From positions 1 through 64,000 of the forward strand of contig CAZTCD010000004.1 in assembly GCA_964612065.1 (NCBI GenBank): 64,000 nt of DNA. The letters run 5' to 3'. This DNA is from JAKFYM01 sp964612065 (GTDB lineage: Bacteria > Bdellovibrionota > UBA1018 > CAIPTA01). Below, in pieces: positions 42,159 through 50,309 of this stretch (position 1 is its first letter; the number at the start of each line of letters is the position of its first letter). The position numbers and the translations under genes were made by a program. The notes under the pieces are model-generated. The model was not told the origin of the DNA, searched no databases, and worked only from the letters and a program-made list of their open reading frames with translations.

Positions 42159-43153
42159 AGCGCCCTCACTTCCCTGCTGAGTTCGTTCCCGTTCTCGAAT
42201 TCTCGCAGGTTATCGAGGGTGGTGGCTACAATATTCCGCAGCGCATCTTCGGTAAGAAAGGCCTGATGGGCGGTGATCAATACATTGGGAAAAGTCATGA
42301 GACGGGCGAGCACGTCGTCCTGAAGCACGGAAGACGAAAGATCCCGGGAAAAGATATTCTCCTCTTCCTCGTAAACATCCAAGCCCGCGGCCCCGATTTT
42401 TCCGCACTTCAACCCCTCGATCAAAGCCGGGGTATCGATCAGGGCACCACGGCCCGTATTGATCAGCATCACGCCCTTTTTCATCCTCTCGATGGCGCCG
42501 GCATGGATGATGTGATGAGAGGATTTCGAGAGCGGCAGATGAAGGCTGATCACGTCCGCACGGCGCAACAATTCCTCCAAAGCAACGTAGCTCACCCCCA
42601 GAGCCTCCAGCCCTGGATCCGGGCTCGGATCATGCGCCAGCACCTTGCAGCCGAAACCGTGCATGATTCTGGCAAAGGCGGCTCCGATTCTGCCGGCGCC
42701 GATCACTCCGGCCGTGCGGCCGTGAAGATCGAAGCCCACCAGCCCATCGAGGGAAAAATTCAGGTCGCGCACTCTCGCGGCGGCCCGGCAAAGCTTGCGG
42801 TCAAGCGCGAGAATGAGCGCCACGGCATGCTCGGCCACGGCGTAGGGGGAATATTCCGGCACCCGCGCCACCTTGATTCCCATATCCCGGGCGGCCTCGA
42901 GGTTCACATGGTTGAAGCCGGCGGAACGAAGGGCCAGAAAGCGCGTTCCGCCTCTGGCCAGGATTTCGAGCACCTCTCGCGAAAGAGAATCCTGTGCAAA
43001 GGCGCAAACAGCAGGGTAGCCACCGGCAGCAGCGGCATTATGCACAGTGAGCCTCTCTTCCACGAATTTCAGCTCATGTGCATCAGCGCCCGAGTTCAGC
43101 TCCGCAAAGAATGGCCGCTCGAAACTATGAGCGCTGAATACGATTGCCTTCAT
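42155..43153 (-). CDS. ldhA: D-lactate dehydrogenase (2-hydroxyacid dehydrogenase family)
   Basis: A 332-residue NAD-dependent enzyme that reduces pyruvate to D-lactate. LALRSAGFNHVNLEAA near residue 76 is the substrate loop of D-lactate dehydrogenases, AGVIGAGRIGAAFARIMHGFGCKVLAHD near residue 147 is the Rossmann NAD site, NTGRGALID carries the catalytic Arg, DVYEEEENIF the Glu, and ITAHQAFLTEDAL the catalytic His; the HQAF(L)T form is specific to LdhA-type enzymes. A GGGGG ribosome site precedes the ATG. It allows fermentation when electron acceptors fail and lies in an operon with stress proteins. Confidence 0.9.
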   Translation of the reverse strand: MKAIVFSAHSFERPFFAELNSGADAHELKFVEERLTVHNAAAAGGYPAVCAFAQDSLSREVLEILARGGTRFLALRSAGFNHVNLEAARDMGIKVARVPEYSPYAVAEHAVALILALDRKLCRAAARVRDLNFSLDGLVGFDLHGRTAGVIGAGRIGAAFARIMHGFGCKVLAHDPSPDPGLEALGVSYVALEELLRRADVISLHLPLSKSSHHIIHAGAIERMKKGVMLINTGRGALIDTPALIEGLKCGKIGAAGLDVYEEEENIFSRDLSSSVLQDDVLARLMTFPNVLITAHQAFLTEDALRNIVATTLDNLREFENGNELSREVRAL

Positions 43154-43157
43154 CTAA

Positions 43158-43649
43158 TTACCCCCGCTTTTTCAACTGGTTCAGCTGGCGGTTCAGCCTC
43201 TCGATCTCGGCCACGAGACGCTCGAGCTGAGCCTGGTCCAGCTTCACTTCCCGCTCGAGCTGTTCCACGCCACCCTCCACTTCCGCCACCTCCTTGCTTA
43301 CCCTCCGCACCGCCGGCGCCACCAGAGCCGCGGCGAAAAGGGCTGTATGGCTCCATAGAAAAAGAGAGCCCACCACCATCATGACCACGGCCACGCACTT
43401 GCCCCCCATGGTCATGGGAGTCATATCGGCGCTTCCCACCGTGGTGGCCGTGGAAATAGCCCAATAGTAGGCGCTGAAATAGCCGTGAGGAGCGGGATTT
43501 ACTTCTCGCTCGAAATAAAGAAAGGCGAGCGCACCGAGCGCAATGGCGAGGTGGCCCCAGAGCGTGACGAAGATAAAAACCGGCTGCCGGAACAGCCTAT
43601 CGATCCATTCCCGGAAGCCGCGATATCCCAGCAAAAATTCTTGGTGCAT
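43158..43649 (-). CDS. two-helix K+ channel-like protein with coiled-coil tail
   Basis: The 163-residue protein has two helices (FIFVTLWGHLAIALGALAFLYF and CVAVVMMVVGSLFLWSHTALFAAALV) flanking a pore loop WAISTATTVGSADMTPMT near residue 65-80. The filter reads TVGSAD where K+ channels have TVGYGD, so ion selectivity may be altered. The cytosolic tail is a heptad-like coiled coil (VEGGVEQLEREVKLDQAQLERLVAEIERLNRQLNQLKKRG) that should drive oligomerisation. An AGGA site precedes the ATG. It lies 4 bases upstream of the lactate dehydrogenase gene in the stress operon. Confidence 0.75.
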   Translation of the reverse strand: MHQEFLLGYRGFREWIDRLFRQPVFIFVTLWGHLAIALGALAFLYFEREVNPAPHGYFSAYYWAISTATTVGSADMTPMTMGGKCVAVVMMVVGSLFLWSHTALFAAALVAPAVRRVSKEVAEVEGGVEQLEREVKLDQAQLERLVAEIERLNRQLNQLKKRG

Positions 43650-43699
43650 TCTCCATTCCTATTCAGGAAGGCGTGCAATGTCCACTTTTTCAGTTTTCC

Positions 43700-44419
43700 C
43701 TAGAGGCTGAGCTCAGCCACGAGAGGAAGGTGATCCGAAAGCTCGCTCCAGGGTTTTCCGGATTTCGCTCCCGCCCGCTGGCAGCGCAATCCCCGGAAAT
43801 AGAGGCGGTCGAGACGAAGCACCGGAAGCCAGCCCGGAAAAGTGCGCGCGTGTTTGCCCTTCAGGCCGTAATGAGCCTCTTCACAGCCCAGTTCCTTGCC
43901 CAAAAACTCCGTGGCACGTTCCCGCCAGTCGTTGAAATCACCGCCTATCACCAGAGGAGCGCCCTGTGGCACCACCTTGTGCACCCTGCGCACCAGATCC
44001 TCGAGTTGAGCCTGTCTGGTTCCTTCCAGCAGAGACAAGTGCAGGCAGATCACGTGCAAGGGAAGCGCAAAGGCGGGAAATTTTATAGCCGCGTGGAGAA
44101 GGCCTCGGCGCTCCACCCGGCTTTTGCTCACGTCTTCGTTTTCCCAGTATACGATCGGATGCTTGGAAAGGATGGCATTGCCGTGGTGCCCTCCGGTGTA
44201 GACCGCGTTTTTCCCATAGGCGAAATGGGGCCAGATACTCTCCGCCAGATACTCGAACTGGTTTTCTCCCGAAGGCCCGCCTCTCACCTCCTGCAGGAGC
44301 ACTAGATCGGCATCGAGCGGCTGGATAGCCGAGCGGATCCTCTCCAGAACCGAATTGAGGTTCGCCGGGCTCGAACCCTTGTGGATATTGTAGGAGATTA
44401 CCTTGAGGCCGCCGTTCAA
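43700..44419 (-). CDS. endonuclease/exonuclease/phosphatase family protein
   Basis: The start is a TTG at 44419 with AAAGGA 7 bases upstream. The 239-residue protein follows the EEP fold order: VISYNIHKG (Asn), VLLQEVRGG (metal Glu), VICLHLSLLEGTR (His), LVIGGDFNDW (Asp-x-Asn) and ELSDHLPLVAEL (the terminal S-D-H). No signal peptide is visible. Members of this group cleave nucleic acids or phosphoester lipids; those next to cardiolipin synthase-like genes often belong to the YbhP type, which fits the phospholipase D gene two genes upstream. Confidence 0.85.
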   Translation of the reverse strand: MNGGLKVISYNIHKGSSPANLNSVLERIRSAIQPLDADLVLLQEVRGGPSGENQFEYLAESIWPHFAYGKNAVYTGGHHGNAILSKHPIVYWENEDVSKSRVERRGLLHAAIKFPAFALPLHVICLHLSLLEGTRQAQLEDLVRRVHKVVPQGAPLVIGGDFNDWRERATEFLGKELGCEEAHYGLKGKHARTFPGWLPVLRLDRLYFRGLRCQRAGAKSGKPWSELSDHLPLVAELSL

Positions 44420-44441
44420 GCGCGCATCCTTTCGCCCAAAC

Positions 44442-45485
44442 TCAGAGGGCCCGGGAGCGGACAGTAACCACCGGTACCGGAGCCCCGAGAATCACTCCGC
44501 GCGCGGTGCGGCCGAGAAATGCGCCCGAAAGAAGAGATCTCCCATGGGTGCCCATCACGATAAGAGCAGCGTTCTGTTTCACCGCTTCTCTCAATACCGC
44601 CAGGTCGGAACTCTGGAACTGATCGCCTAGAATCGCCCGCGCCTCCACGCCTTTCTTCTTCACGGAGCTCAGTTTCTTCGCCAGGGCATCGTGGGCGTTT
44701 TTTCTCAGCTCTTCCACCAGGCCGGCCGCTCCGGAAGGCAGGGCGGGAAAAGCGAACAGGCTTTCCACCACGGGATGGAGACCGTCATAAAAGCTATGAA
44801 AGAGGATCACCTCCGCGCCCAGCCTTTTTGCCAGCTGAACCGCATAGGCCTCGGCCCGATCGGAATTCCTGGTGAGCCCGGTAGGCACCAGGATGCGCAG
44901 CGTTTCGCCCTCGAACTGGCGGGCAGAGTTTTCCTGAGCCTCGGGGCTGATGGTCATCACCGGCAGAGCGGAATTTCTCACCACCTCTTCGGCCACGCTT
45001 CCCACCATCAGGCGGTTCAGGCCTTTCCTGGCCTGAGTGCCCAATACCAAAAGCTCATAACCGCTCGACCTTTTGCCGGCCAGCTCCACGATCTTCGCTG
45101 CGGGAGACCCGCTGAGAAGTATCGAGCGATGAGCTACGGCATCCGGAATCAAGCCGTCATCCTCGAGCTTCGCTTTCTGCTCTCTCGCATATCGCTCAAA
45201 GAGATGGGCGAAGGAGGGATCGCGTACAGGATAATAAGTGGTGTCTTCCACGTGCACAACGTCCAGATCCGCGCCCAGCCTCTGAGCCAGCCTGCCCGCG
45301 ATGGTCTTCACCGCACGGGAACGCGAATCCGCGCTCGACTCGAGCGAAATGTCATCGGCCACCAGGATCCGGGAAAGGGCTGCCCTCAATGTTTTTCTCA
45401 CTGCTCCAGGCTTCTTCCTCTTTGGGGCGGCTCGCTTGGCTTTCAATTTTTTACCGGGTGCTTTTTTCGATTTTTTCTTTGTCAT
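44442..45485 (-). CDS. tandem universal stress protein with Lys-rich N-terminal tail
   Basis: The ATG at 45485 is set by GGAG 6 bases upstream and by its ATGA overlap with the preceding gene. The 347-residue protein has a 33-residue basic tail (TKKKSKKAPGKKLKAKRAAP) and two USP domains (starts near residues 38 and 195). Each ends in the nucleotide-binding G-2x-G-9x-G-[ST] motif: LGTQARKGLNRLMVGSVAEEVV and MGTHGRSLLSGAFLGRTARGVI. USPs with this motif bind ATP and act in stress or anoxia survival. The histone-like tail is unusual for a USP. Confidence 0.88.
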   Translation of the reverse strand: MTKKKSKKAPGKKLKAKRAAPKRKKPGAVRKTLRAALSRILVADDISLESSADSRSRAVKTIAGRLAQRLGADLDVVHVEDTTYYPVRDPSFAHLFERYAREQKAKLEDDGLIPDAVAHRSILLSGSPAAKIVELAGKRSSGYELLVLGTQARKGLNRLMVGSVAEEVVRNSALPVMTISPEAQENSARQFEGETLRILVPTGLTRNSDRAEAYAVQLAKRLGAEVILFHSFYDGLHPVVESLFAFPALPSGAAGLVEELRKNAHDALAKKLSSVKKKGVEARAILGDQFQSSDLAVLREAVKQNAALIVMGTHGRSLLSGAFLGRTARGVILGAPVPVVTVRSRAL

Positions 45486-46651
45486 AACCATCTCCGAAAA
45501 ATCAGCGCGATTTTCTGGAAAAGGCGGTGCGAAAGCGCCCGCTTTTTCCAGGCTTGAAACTTTATCTCAGTGGATTCTTCCAGGTCGAGCAGATACTGCG
45601 TTTCCAACGCAGCCAGGCTGGCAGGATGGGTCAAAACCACGTCTACCTCGAGATCATGCAACAGGCTGCGATGATTCAGATTGCTGGAGCCCACCTTGGC
45701 CCACTGATCGATCAGCACGATCTTGGCGTGAAGAAGGCTCGGGCGATATTCGAAAATCCGCACCCCCGCGGCCAGCAGAAGAAAGTAATAGGCCTTTGCC
45801 GCCCACTTGAAGCCCCAGACTTTGTTATCGCGAGGAATGAGAAGACGCACCTCCACCCCGCTCCAAGCGGCGAATCGCATCGCCCGCACCAGTGCTATAT
45901 CGGGAACAAAATAGGGACTCGCCAGCCATACCCGGTTCTCCGCCCCGAGAATCCTCTGCAAAAGCTCGGCATAGGAAAGCCTTCGCTCCAAGCGCGTGCG
46001 CTTCAGCCGAACCAGGCCGGCCCGGGCGGAGGGCGGAAAAAAATCCTGCACTCTCTGCCGGAAGCTCCGGTGCTGCCTCCAGGCTCTCTCAAAGCCCGAG
46101 GTAAGAGTGCTTACCCCCTTGCCTTCCACCACCACCGAAGTATCCCGCAGGGCCGCGCTTCCGGAGGCAGACCGGAGCTGCCGCGCGCTGATATTCATCC
46201 CGCCCACAAATGCCCGGCGGCGATCGATCACGCAAACTTTACGATGGTTGCGGCGGTTCAGCTTGAACAAGCCCAGAAAGATCCGCCGCAAGCTCAAGCT
46301 TCTGTAAAGGGAATAGGAGCGGTTCTGCCAAGGGAGCGGATGATAAACCCTGAGATGCAATCCTTGGCGTTCCAGAGATTCGAGCTGGGCTAGATTCCAC
46401 TGCCAGCAGCCAAATCCATCGAGAAGCAGGCGAACCCTCACCCCTCTCTTGGCGGCGGCCACAAGGGCCTTCAGCACGCTCTCGCCAAGCTGGTCACGAT
46501 CAAAAATATAAGTTTCCAAATCGATGGTGGAACGGGCCGAGCCGATTTCCTCTTTCAGGCGGCGAAAGAAAAGATCGCTGTCATGGAATACCTCCTCGGA
46601 TTTCCATTCGGGCTTTTTGCGCCGCTTTTTGGAATCGGTCCGGGCATTCAT
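45482..46651 (-). CDS. phospholipase D-like cardiolipin synthase
   Basis: The 389-residue protein contains two HKD catalytic motifs: HRKVCVIDRRRAFVGGMN near residue 136 and LHAKIVLIDQWAKVGSSNLNHRS near residue 308. Together they form one phosphatidyl-transfer site, as in ClsA/ClsB-type enzymes that make cardiolipin or exchange phospholipid headgroups. No N-terminal helices are seen, so it resembles the ClsB (YbhO) type, which pairs with an EEP protein (YbhP), as here. It overlaps the universal stress gene by 4 bases and lies 50 bases after the CBS-receiver gene. Confidence 0.87.
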   Translation of the reverse strand: MNARTDSKKRRKKPEWKSEEVFHDSDLFFRRLKEEIGSARSTIDLETYIFDRDQLGESVLKALVAAAKRGVRVRLLLDGFGCWQWNLAQLESLERQGLHLRVYHPLPWQNRSYSLYRSLSLRRIFLGLFKLNRRNHRKVCVIDRRRAFVGGMNISARQLRSASGSAALRDTSVVVEGKGVSTLTSGFERAWRQHRSFRQRVQDFFPPSARAGLVRLKRTRLERRLSYAELLQRILGAENRVWLASPYFVPDIALVRAMRFAAWSGVEVRLLIPRDNKVWGFKWAAKAYYFLLLAAGVRIFEYRPSLLHAKIVLIDQWAKVGSSNLNHRSLLHDLEVDVVLTHPASLAALETQYLLDLEESTEIKFQAWKKRALSHRLFQKIALIFRRWL

Positions 46652-46701
46652 TCTTGTCGAGCTCCCATCTTCCCGCCAGGAGCAAACAACGTACCAGCAG
46701 C

Positions 46702-47589
46702 TCAGAGGCCTCTCAAAAACTTTTCGTACAAAAGGCCCAGGTTGATCGGCTTGGAAAAGAGATGCACATGTTTCTTATTGCCCACCTTCTGCAGATCACG
46801 CCTGGCGCTATCACTCAAGCTGGCGGGGCTGAATGCGAGAAAAAGCACGTCATCGCGGCCCACGGCCTGGGCCACCACCAGCAAACGGGCCAGCGTCACG
46901 GGATCCAATCCGTCCAGATCCACGAACAAGGTATCGAAGCGCTCGAACAGTTCCCGAAGGTTCTCGAAATCGGTTTGCAAAGGCGCGGATTTCATCAGGA
47001 TATTTTTGGTCAGCTTGGCCCCCTGATCCACCACGGCGTGGAGGGCCGGATCCGAGGAGAACACTCCCATGATCTTTTTCTTCCTCCGTCGGTTCGGAGC
47101 CGCCGCCGGCCCGAGCATCGCCTTTCGAAGGTCGAAATCATGGCTCTCCATCACCTGCCGGAAGATGTCTCGCATCGAAAGAACCCCCACCAGGTATTCT
47201 TTTCCTTTCTCTTTTTTTACGATGGGCAGATGCCGGATATGGTGTTCCGCCATCAATCGCGGCGCCTCTTCTATATTCTCCAGCTCCAAAGTGATCACAT
47301 TGGCCGTCATTACGGTTCGCACCGGCGTATCCCAGAACGCCCCTCTCTGGATCAACTCCAGGTGGCGCACGAAATCCCGTTCCGTAAAAATCCCGCAGAT
47401 CTGCTCTTTATTATCATCGCTCAAAACCACCAACGCCCCCACCCCGTGCTCCCTCAAAAGATGAACGCATTCCGCAATGGGACAATCGGCTCTCACAGTC
47501 CAGAGCCTGGTTTGGGGAGGCAAGAGCCTTCTTTGAGCGGTTAAATTGAGGTTCATGCTGCAGGTAGTGCAACCGCCATGCCCGGCCAT
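46702..47589 (-). CDS. CBS-pair protein with degenerate receiver-like C-terminus
   Basis: Residues 25-155 are a CBS pair (LLREHGVGALVVLSDDNKEQICGIFTERDFVRHL; RLMAEHHIRHLPIVKKEKGKEYLVGVLSMRDIFRQVM), a module that binds adenosyl nucleotides. After a basic linker (PNRRRKKK), residues 172-295 follow the receiver order: a strand, FVDLDGLDP at the phospho-Asp position, and HLFSKPI with the conserved Lys-Pro. The acidic pair of strand 1 is replaced by SSD, so phosphorylation is doubtful. The start is uncertain: ATG 47589 or ATG 47556, with GTG/TTG options further in. It heads the six-gene stress operon. Confidence 0.72.
   Translation of the reverse strand: MAGHGGCTTCSMNLNLTAQRRLLPPQTRLWTVRADCPIAECVHLLREHGVGALVVLSDDNKEQICGIFTERDFVRHLELIQRGAFWDTPVRTVMTANVITLELENIEEAPRLMAEHHIRHLPIVKKEKGKEYLVGVLSMRDIFRQVMESHDFDLRKAMLGPAAAPNRRRKKKIMGVFSSDPALHAVVDQGAKLTKNILMKSAPLQTDFENLRELFERFDTLFVDLDGLDPVTLARLLVVAQAVGRDDVLFLAFSPASLSDSARRDLQKVGNKKHVHLFSKPINLGLLYEKFLRGL
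47568..47584 (-). promoter_or_regulatory. candidate sigma-54 promoter of the CBS-receiver operon
   Basis: On the reverse strand: CGGGCATGGCGGTTGCA, with -24 GGGCAT (consensus TGGCAC) and a perfect -12 TTGCA at exact spacing. The predicted transcript would begin at about 47557, so translation would have to start at 47556 (leaderless) or further in; this weakens the call. Confidence 0.4.
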
Positions 47590-47629
47590 TTGTCTTTAAA
47601 AGAGGAAAAAAGCCAAGGGATTCAGGGGG

Positions 47630-47667
47630 CGGGACAGAGAGGCCAAAAGCTGAGACGAAATGGCCCA
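47630..47667. promoter_or_regulatory. paired YGRGACA sites between divergent CBS genes
   Basis: CGGGACA at 47630 and TGAGACG at 47651 are 21 bases apart; the second continues as TGAGACG-AAA-TGGCCCA, a near-palindrome. They lie 46-85 bases from the reverse -24 box and 60-100 bases from the forward one, so one activator could serve both operons. Confidence 0.5.
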
Positions 47668-47727
47668 GGCCGCAAGGCCGAAAGCCCTTTATGGCGATTT
47701 TAAGAGAGAATCCGCTCTTGTTCGAAC

Positions 47728-47744
47728 TTGGCAATGAATTTGCG
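47728..47744 (+). promoter_or_regulatory. sigma-54 promoter of the CBS/eRF1-like operon
   Basis: TTGGCAATGAATTTGCG has -24 TTGGCA and -12 TTGC with the GG to GC distance of 12. The start of transcription is predicted near 47755, two bases before the GAGAGGA ribosome site of the gene starting at 47767. Confidence 0.7.
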
Positions 47745-47766
47745 TTGGCTCTTCCGAGAGGAACAA

Positions 47767-48288
47767 ATGAAAGACCAAATCATTGACGACTTTATGACCT
47801 ATTCGCCCCACACCATCAACTCGGGCCTGCCCCTGAAAGCCGCCCGGGATTTGATGAAGAAGTATGGTGTGCGCCACCTTCCCGTGCAGGTGGCGGGTCA
47901 TCTGGTGGGGATGATCTCGGACCGCGACCTGAAATTCGCGTCGGCCTTCGATAAGGAAGGAACCCTGCTGGTGGACGATATCATGACGCCTGATCCTTTC
48001 AGCGTGCTGCCCGGCACTCTTCTGGGCGAAGTGGTGGAGAAAATGGCCACCAATCGTTACGGCTCCGCCGTGATCCAACAGGCCGGCGGCCGGGTGATCG
48101 GGATCTTCACCGCGGTAGACGCTCTACGTGCGCTATCCGAAAGCTGGAACAGGAAACAATACGCCAGGCCCCGCCGGGCCAGTGCCGCCAAGAAGGCCAA
48201 AAGATCTTCCGCGAAATCACTGAAGGCCCTTCCCGTAAAAAAGAAGCGCGGCCTGAAAGGATCCGCCAAAAGGGGGGCCCTGGCATGA
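47767..48288 (+). CDS. CBS-pair protein with basic C-terminal tail
   Basis: The ATG at 47767 follows AGAGGA by 5-6 bases. The 173-residue protein is a CBS pair (MTYSPHTINSGLPLKAARDLMKKYGVRHLPVQVAGHLVGMISDRDL and MTPDPFSVLPGTLLGEVVEKMATNRYGSAVIQQAGGRVIGIFTAVDALRAL). A 45-residue tail follows that is rich in Arg, Lys, Ala and Ser (RPRRASAAKKAKRSSAKS, KKKRGLKG). CBS pairs sense AMP/ATP or related nucleotides; the tail could bind nucleic acid or membrane. It is coupled (ATGA) to the eRF1-like gene and has a good sigma-54 promoter. Confidence 0.85.
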   Translation: MKDQIIDDFMTYSPHTINSGLPLKAARDLMKKYGVRHLPVQVAGHLVGMISDRDLKFASAFDKEGTLLVDDIMTPDPFSVLPGTLLGEVVEKMATNRYGSAVIQQAGGRVIGIFTAVDALRALSESWNRKQYARPRRASAAKKAKRSSAKSLKALPVKKKRGLKGSAKRGALA

Positions 48289-48683
48289 GTGCCGCCTCCA
48301 AAACCCTGCCCATTGGAATGAAAGTAGCCTTGATCTGGCTCGACCGGGAGCACGCCCGGCTTTTTGAGCTATCGGAAACCGGTGAGCTCGAAATAAAAAA
48401 ATTCCAGGCCCATCATACCGAACATCATACCCACGCCCGCGATGCCTTTGACCACCAAAGAGGCGAGAACCACTTCTTCAAGGAAATCGCCTCCGCCATG
48501 GACGGAGCGGAAAAACTGGCGATCATCGGCCCCGGCATGGCGAAGTACCATTTCCGTTCCTATCTTATGGAGCAAAAACCCATGATTGCGCGCACCATCG
48601 ATAAGGTGGAAAGCGCCGACCATCCCAGCGAGGCTCAGGTAGCGGCCATGGCGCGTGACTACCTGGAAAGTTTCCGCCGCTGA
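48285..48683 (+). CDS. eRF1-domain-like ('translational machinery') protein
   Basis: This 132-residue protein matches the pattern I associate with small bacterial proteins named 'translational machinery protein': ALIWLDREHARLFEL at the start, a His-rich segment HHTEHHTHARD, then EKLAIIGPGMAKYHFRSYL and VESADHPSEAQVAAMARDYL. The fold is like eRF1 domain 2/3, and related bacterial families are suspected of acting on ribosomes under stress, perhaps in rescue or hibernation. The role is inferred. Its start overlaps the CBS-gene stop (ATGA). Confidence 0.7.
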   Translation: MSAASKTLPIGMKVALIWLDREHARLFELSETGELEIKKFQAHHTEHHTHARDAFDHQRGENHFFKEIASAMDGAEKLAIIGPGMAKYHFRSYLMEQKPMIARTIDKVESADHPSEAQVAAMARDYLESFRR

Positions 48684-48689
48684 TTCTAA

Positions 48690-49808
48690 TTAAGCTTTGG
48701 GAAGAAAGAGGGTGAACTCCGCGCCCTCTCCCACTTTGCTTTTTACTTCAATTTTTCCGCCCCAGGTTTCCACGATCCTGTAGGCCGTGGCCAAACCAAG
48801 GCCCGTGCCCTTGCCGATGTCTTTGGTGGTGAAAAAAGGCTGGAAGAGGTTCTTGAGGTTTTTTTCCGGGATGCCGCAACCGGAGTCGGAAAAATGGATC
48901 GCCCATTGCTCTCCCATGCTTTCGGCACTCGCGCGAATGAAATGCCCATGGCGCCCTTCTGCCTTGGCGCTTTCGATCGCGTGCAGGGAATTCACCATCA
49001 GATTCAGCATCACCTGATGCAAGGGGCCGCTTTCCGCCCTCACTTTCACTTCGGCTCCCACATGGCATTCAAAACGAATCTCGTTCTTGCGAAACTCATG
49101 CCCCATGAGCTCGGCGAGCTCATGGCAGATCACCTGTGGGCTCACGGATTCCGTGGCTCCACTCTGCTCGCCCCTGGCGAGGTTCAGGAGCGAGCGGATG
49201 AGCTTCGAAACTCTGTCGATCTGCGAGATGATCACCGCAGCGGTTTTCACCACCTCAGGATCGTTTTTGAGCTTCATCTCCAGATATTCAGCTCGCCCCC
49301 GGATCACCCCGAGAGGCGTACCGATCTCGTGCGCCAGGCTCGAAGCCAGCAGGCCAACCGAGGCCAACCGATCCTGCATCAGGATCTGCGCCTCGCGGTC
49401 GAGAATGGCTTTTATGGCCTTGGCTCTATGGAGGGAGTAACGAATGGACCTCTCGAGAAGAAGAGGGCCCACCTGATCTTTCACTAGGTAGTCCGCGGCA
49501 CCCAGCCTCATGGCTTCCAGATCCACTTCCTGCTCTCCATAGCCGGTAAGCAGAATCAGCGGGGTTTTCCAGCCGGCCTCTTTCGCCTCCCGCAAAAGAT
49601 CGATTCCGGTGCGGATTCCCAAACGATAGTCCAGGAAGGCCACGTCATGCTCGCCCTTCGAGATGAGCTCCCTTCCAACCTCGTAAGAGGAGGCCCAGTC
49701 CACCTGAAACCTTCGGTCCCTCACTTGAGCCAGATGATCCCGGAACATCACGAAGTCGTCTTCGTCGTCGTCCACGAGAAGAACGCGCACGGGGGAAAAA
49801 TCGTTCAC
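48690..49808 (-). CDS. hybrid receiver-histidine kinase
   Basis: A 372-residue soluble protein: N-terminal receiver (LLVDDDEDDF; phospho-Asp D60 in VAFLDYRLG; Lys in YLVKDQ), then HisKA with the H-box SSLAHEIGTPLGVIRGR (His160), and a HATPase domain with N-box (QVMLNLMVNSLHAI), DSGCGIPE and GKGTGLGLATAYRIV. It has no membrane helix and no sensory domain, so it takes its input as a phosphoryl group and passes it on. The start overlaps the stop of the Rcp1-like response regulator (ATGA). It is convergent with the eRF1-like gene. Confidence 0.9.
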   Translation of the reverse strand: MNDFSPVRVLLVDDDEDDFVMFRDHLAQVRDRRFQVDWASSYEVGRELISKGEHDVAFLDYRLGIRTGIDLLREAKEAGWKTPLILLTGYGEQEVDLEAMRLGAADYLVKDQVGPLLLERSIRYSLHRAKAIKAILDREAQILMQDRLASVGLLASSLAHEIGTPLGVIRGRAEYLEMKLKNDPEVVKTAAVIISQIDRVSKLIRSLLNLARGEQSGATESVSPQVICHELAELMGHEFRKNEIRFECHVGAEVKVRAESGPLHQVMLNLMVNSLHAIESAKAEGRHGHFIRASAESMGEQWAIHFSDSGCGIPEKNLKNLFQPFFTTKDIGKGTGLGLATAYRIVETWGGKIEVKSKVGEGAEFTLFLPKA

Positions 49809-50281
49809 GAAGGCGCTCCTCCACCCTCAGGGCGGTGAGGCAACTCCACGATCTCGAACCAATAGCGCCCGAGCTCGCGCACGATCTGTACCAGCGACTC
49901 AAAGGAAACAGGCTTGGTGATAAAGGAATTTACCCCGAGATTGTAGGTGCGGAAAATATCTTCCTCCGCCTTCGAAGTGGTGAGCACCACCACCGGGATC
50001 CCCCTCAGCTTGGGATCGCTTTTGATTTCCTTAAGCGCTTCCCGGCCATCCATCTTCGGCATATTGAGATCAAGCAGCACCAGTCCAGGCAGGTTCCATG
50101 CCCTATCGGATTCGAATTTTCCCTGCCTCCTCAAGAATTGCATCAGCTCCTCGCCGTCTTCCACAAAATGGAGATCGTTGGCGAGCCGGTTTTCCTCGAG
50201 TGCATCCCGGATCATCAGGCGATCATCCGGATCATCATCGGCCACAAGAATGGTAATTTTGCCTTTTCTGTTATCCATCAT
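49805..50281 (-). CDS. Rcp1-like single-domain response regulator
   Basis: The ATG at 50281 (or 50278) follows AGGA; upstream readings are shadows of the kinase gene. The 158-residue protein is one receiver domain of the Rcp1/CheY-like type that works with phytochrome-like kinases: ILVADDDPDDRLMIRDAL, phospho-Asp in LVLLDLNMPKMDG, LTTSKAEEDI and FITKPVSFESL. It has no output domain, so it carries phosphate between the PAS kinase encoded 28 bases upstream and the hybrid kinase encoded downstream, with which it overlaps by 4 bases. Confidence 0.9.
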   Translation of the reverse strand: MMDNRKGKITILVADDDPDDRLMIRDALEENRLANDLHFVEDGEELMQFLRRQGKFESDRAWNLPGLVLLDLNMPKMDGREALKEIKSDPKLRGIPVVVLTTSKAEEDIFRTYNLGVNSFITKPVSFESLVQIVRELGRYWFEIVELPHRPEGGGAPS

Positions 50282-50309
50282 CCGTTTCCTGCTTTCTCTT
50301 GGAGCCTCT

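Noticed and set aside
46652..46701. sigma-54-like sequence before the phospholipase D gene
   Set aside because: GG and GC are at the right distance, but the -24 box reads GGGAAG and the -12 box AGCT, so the match is poor.
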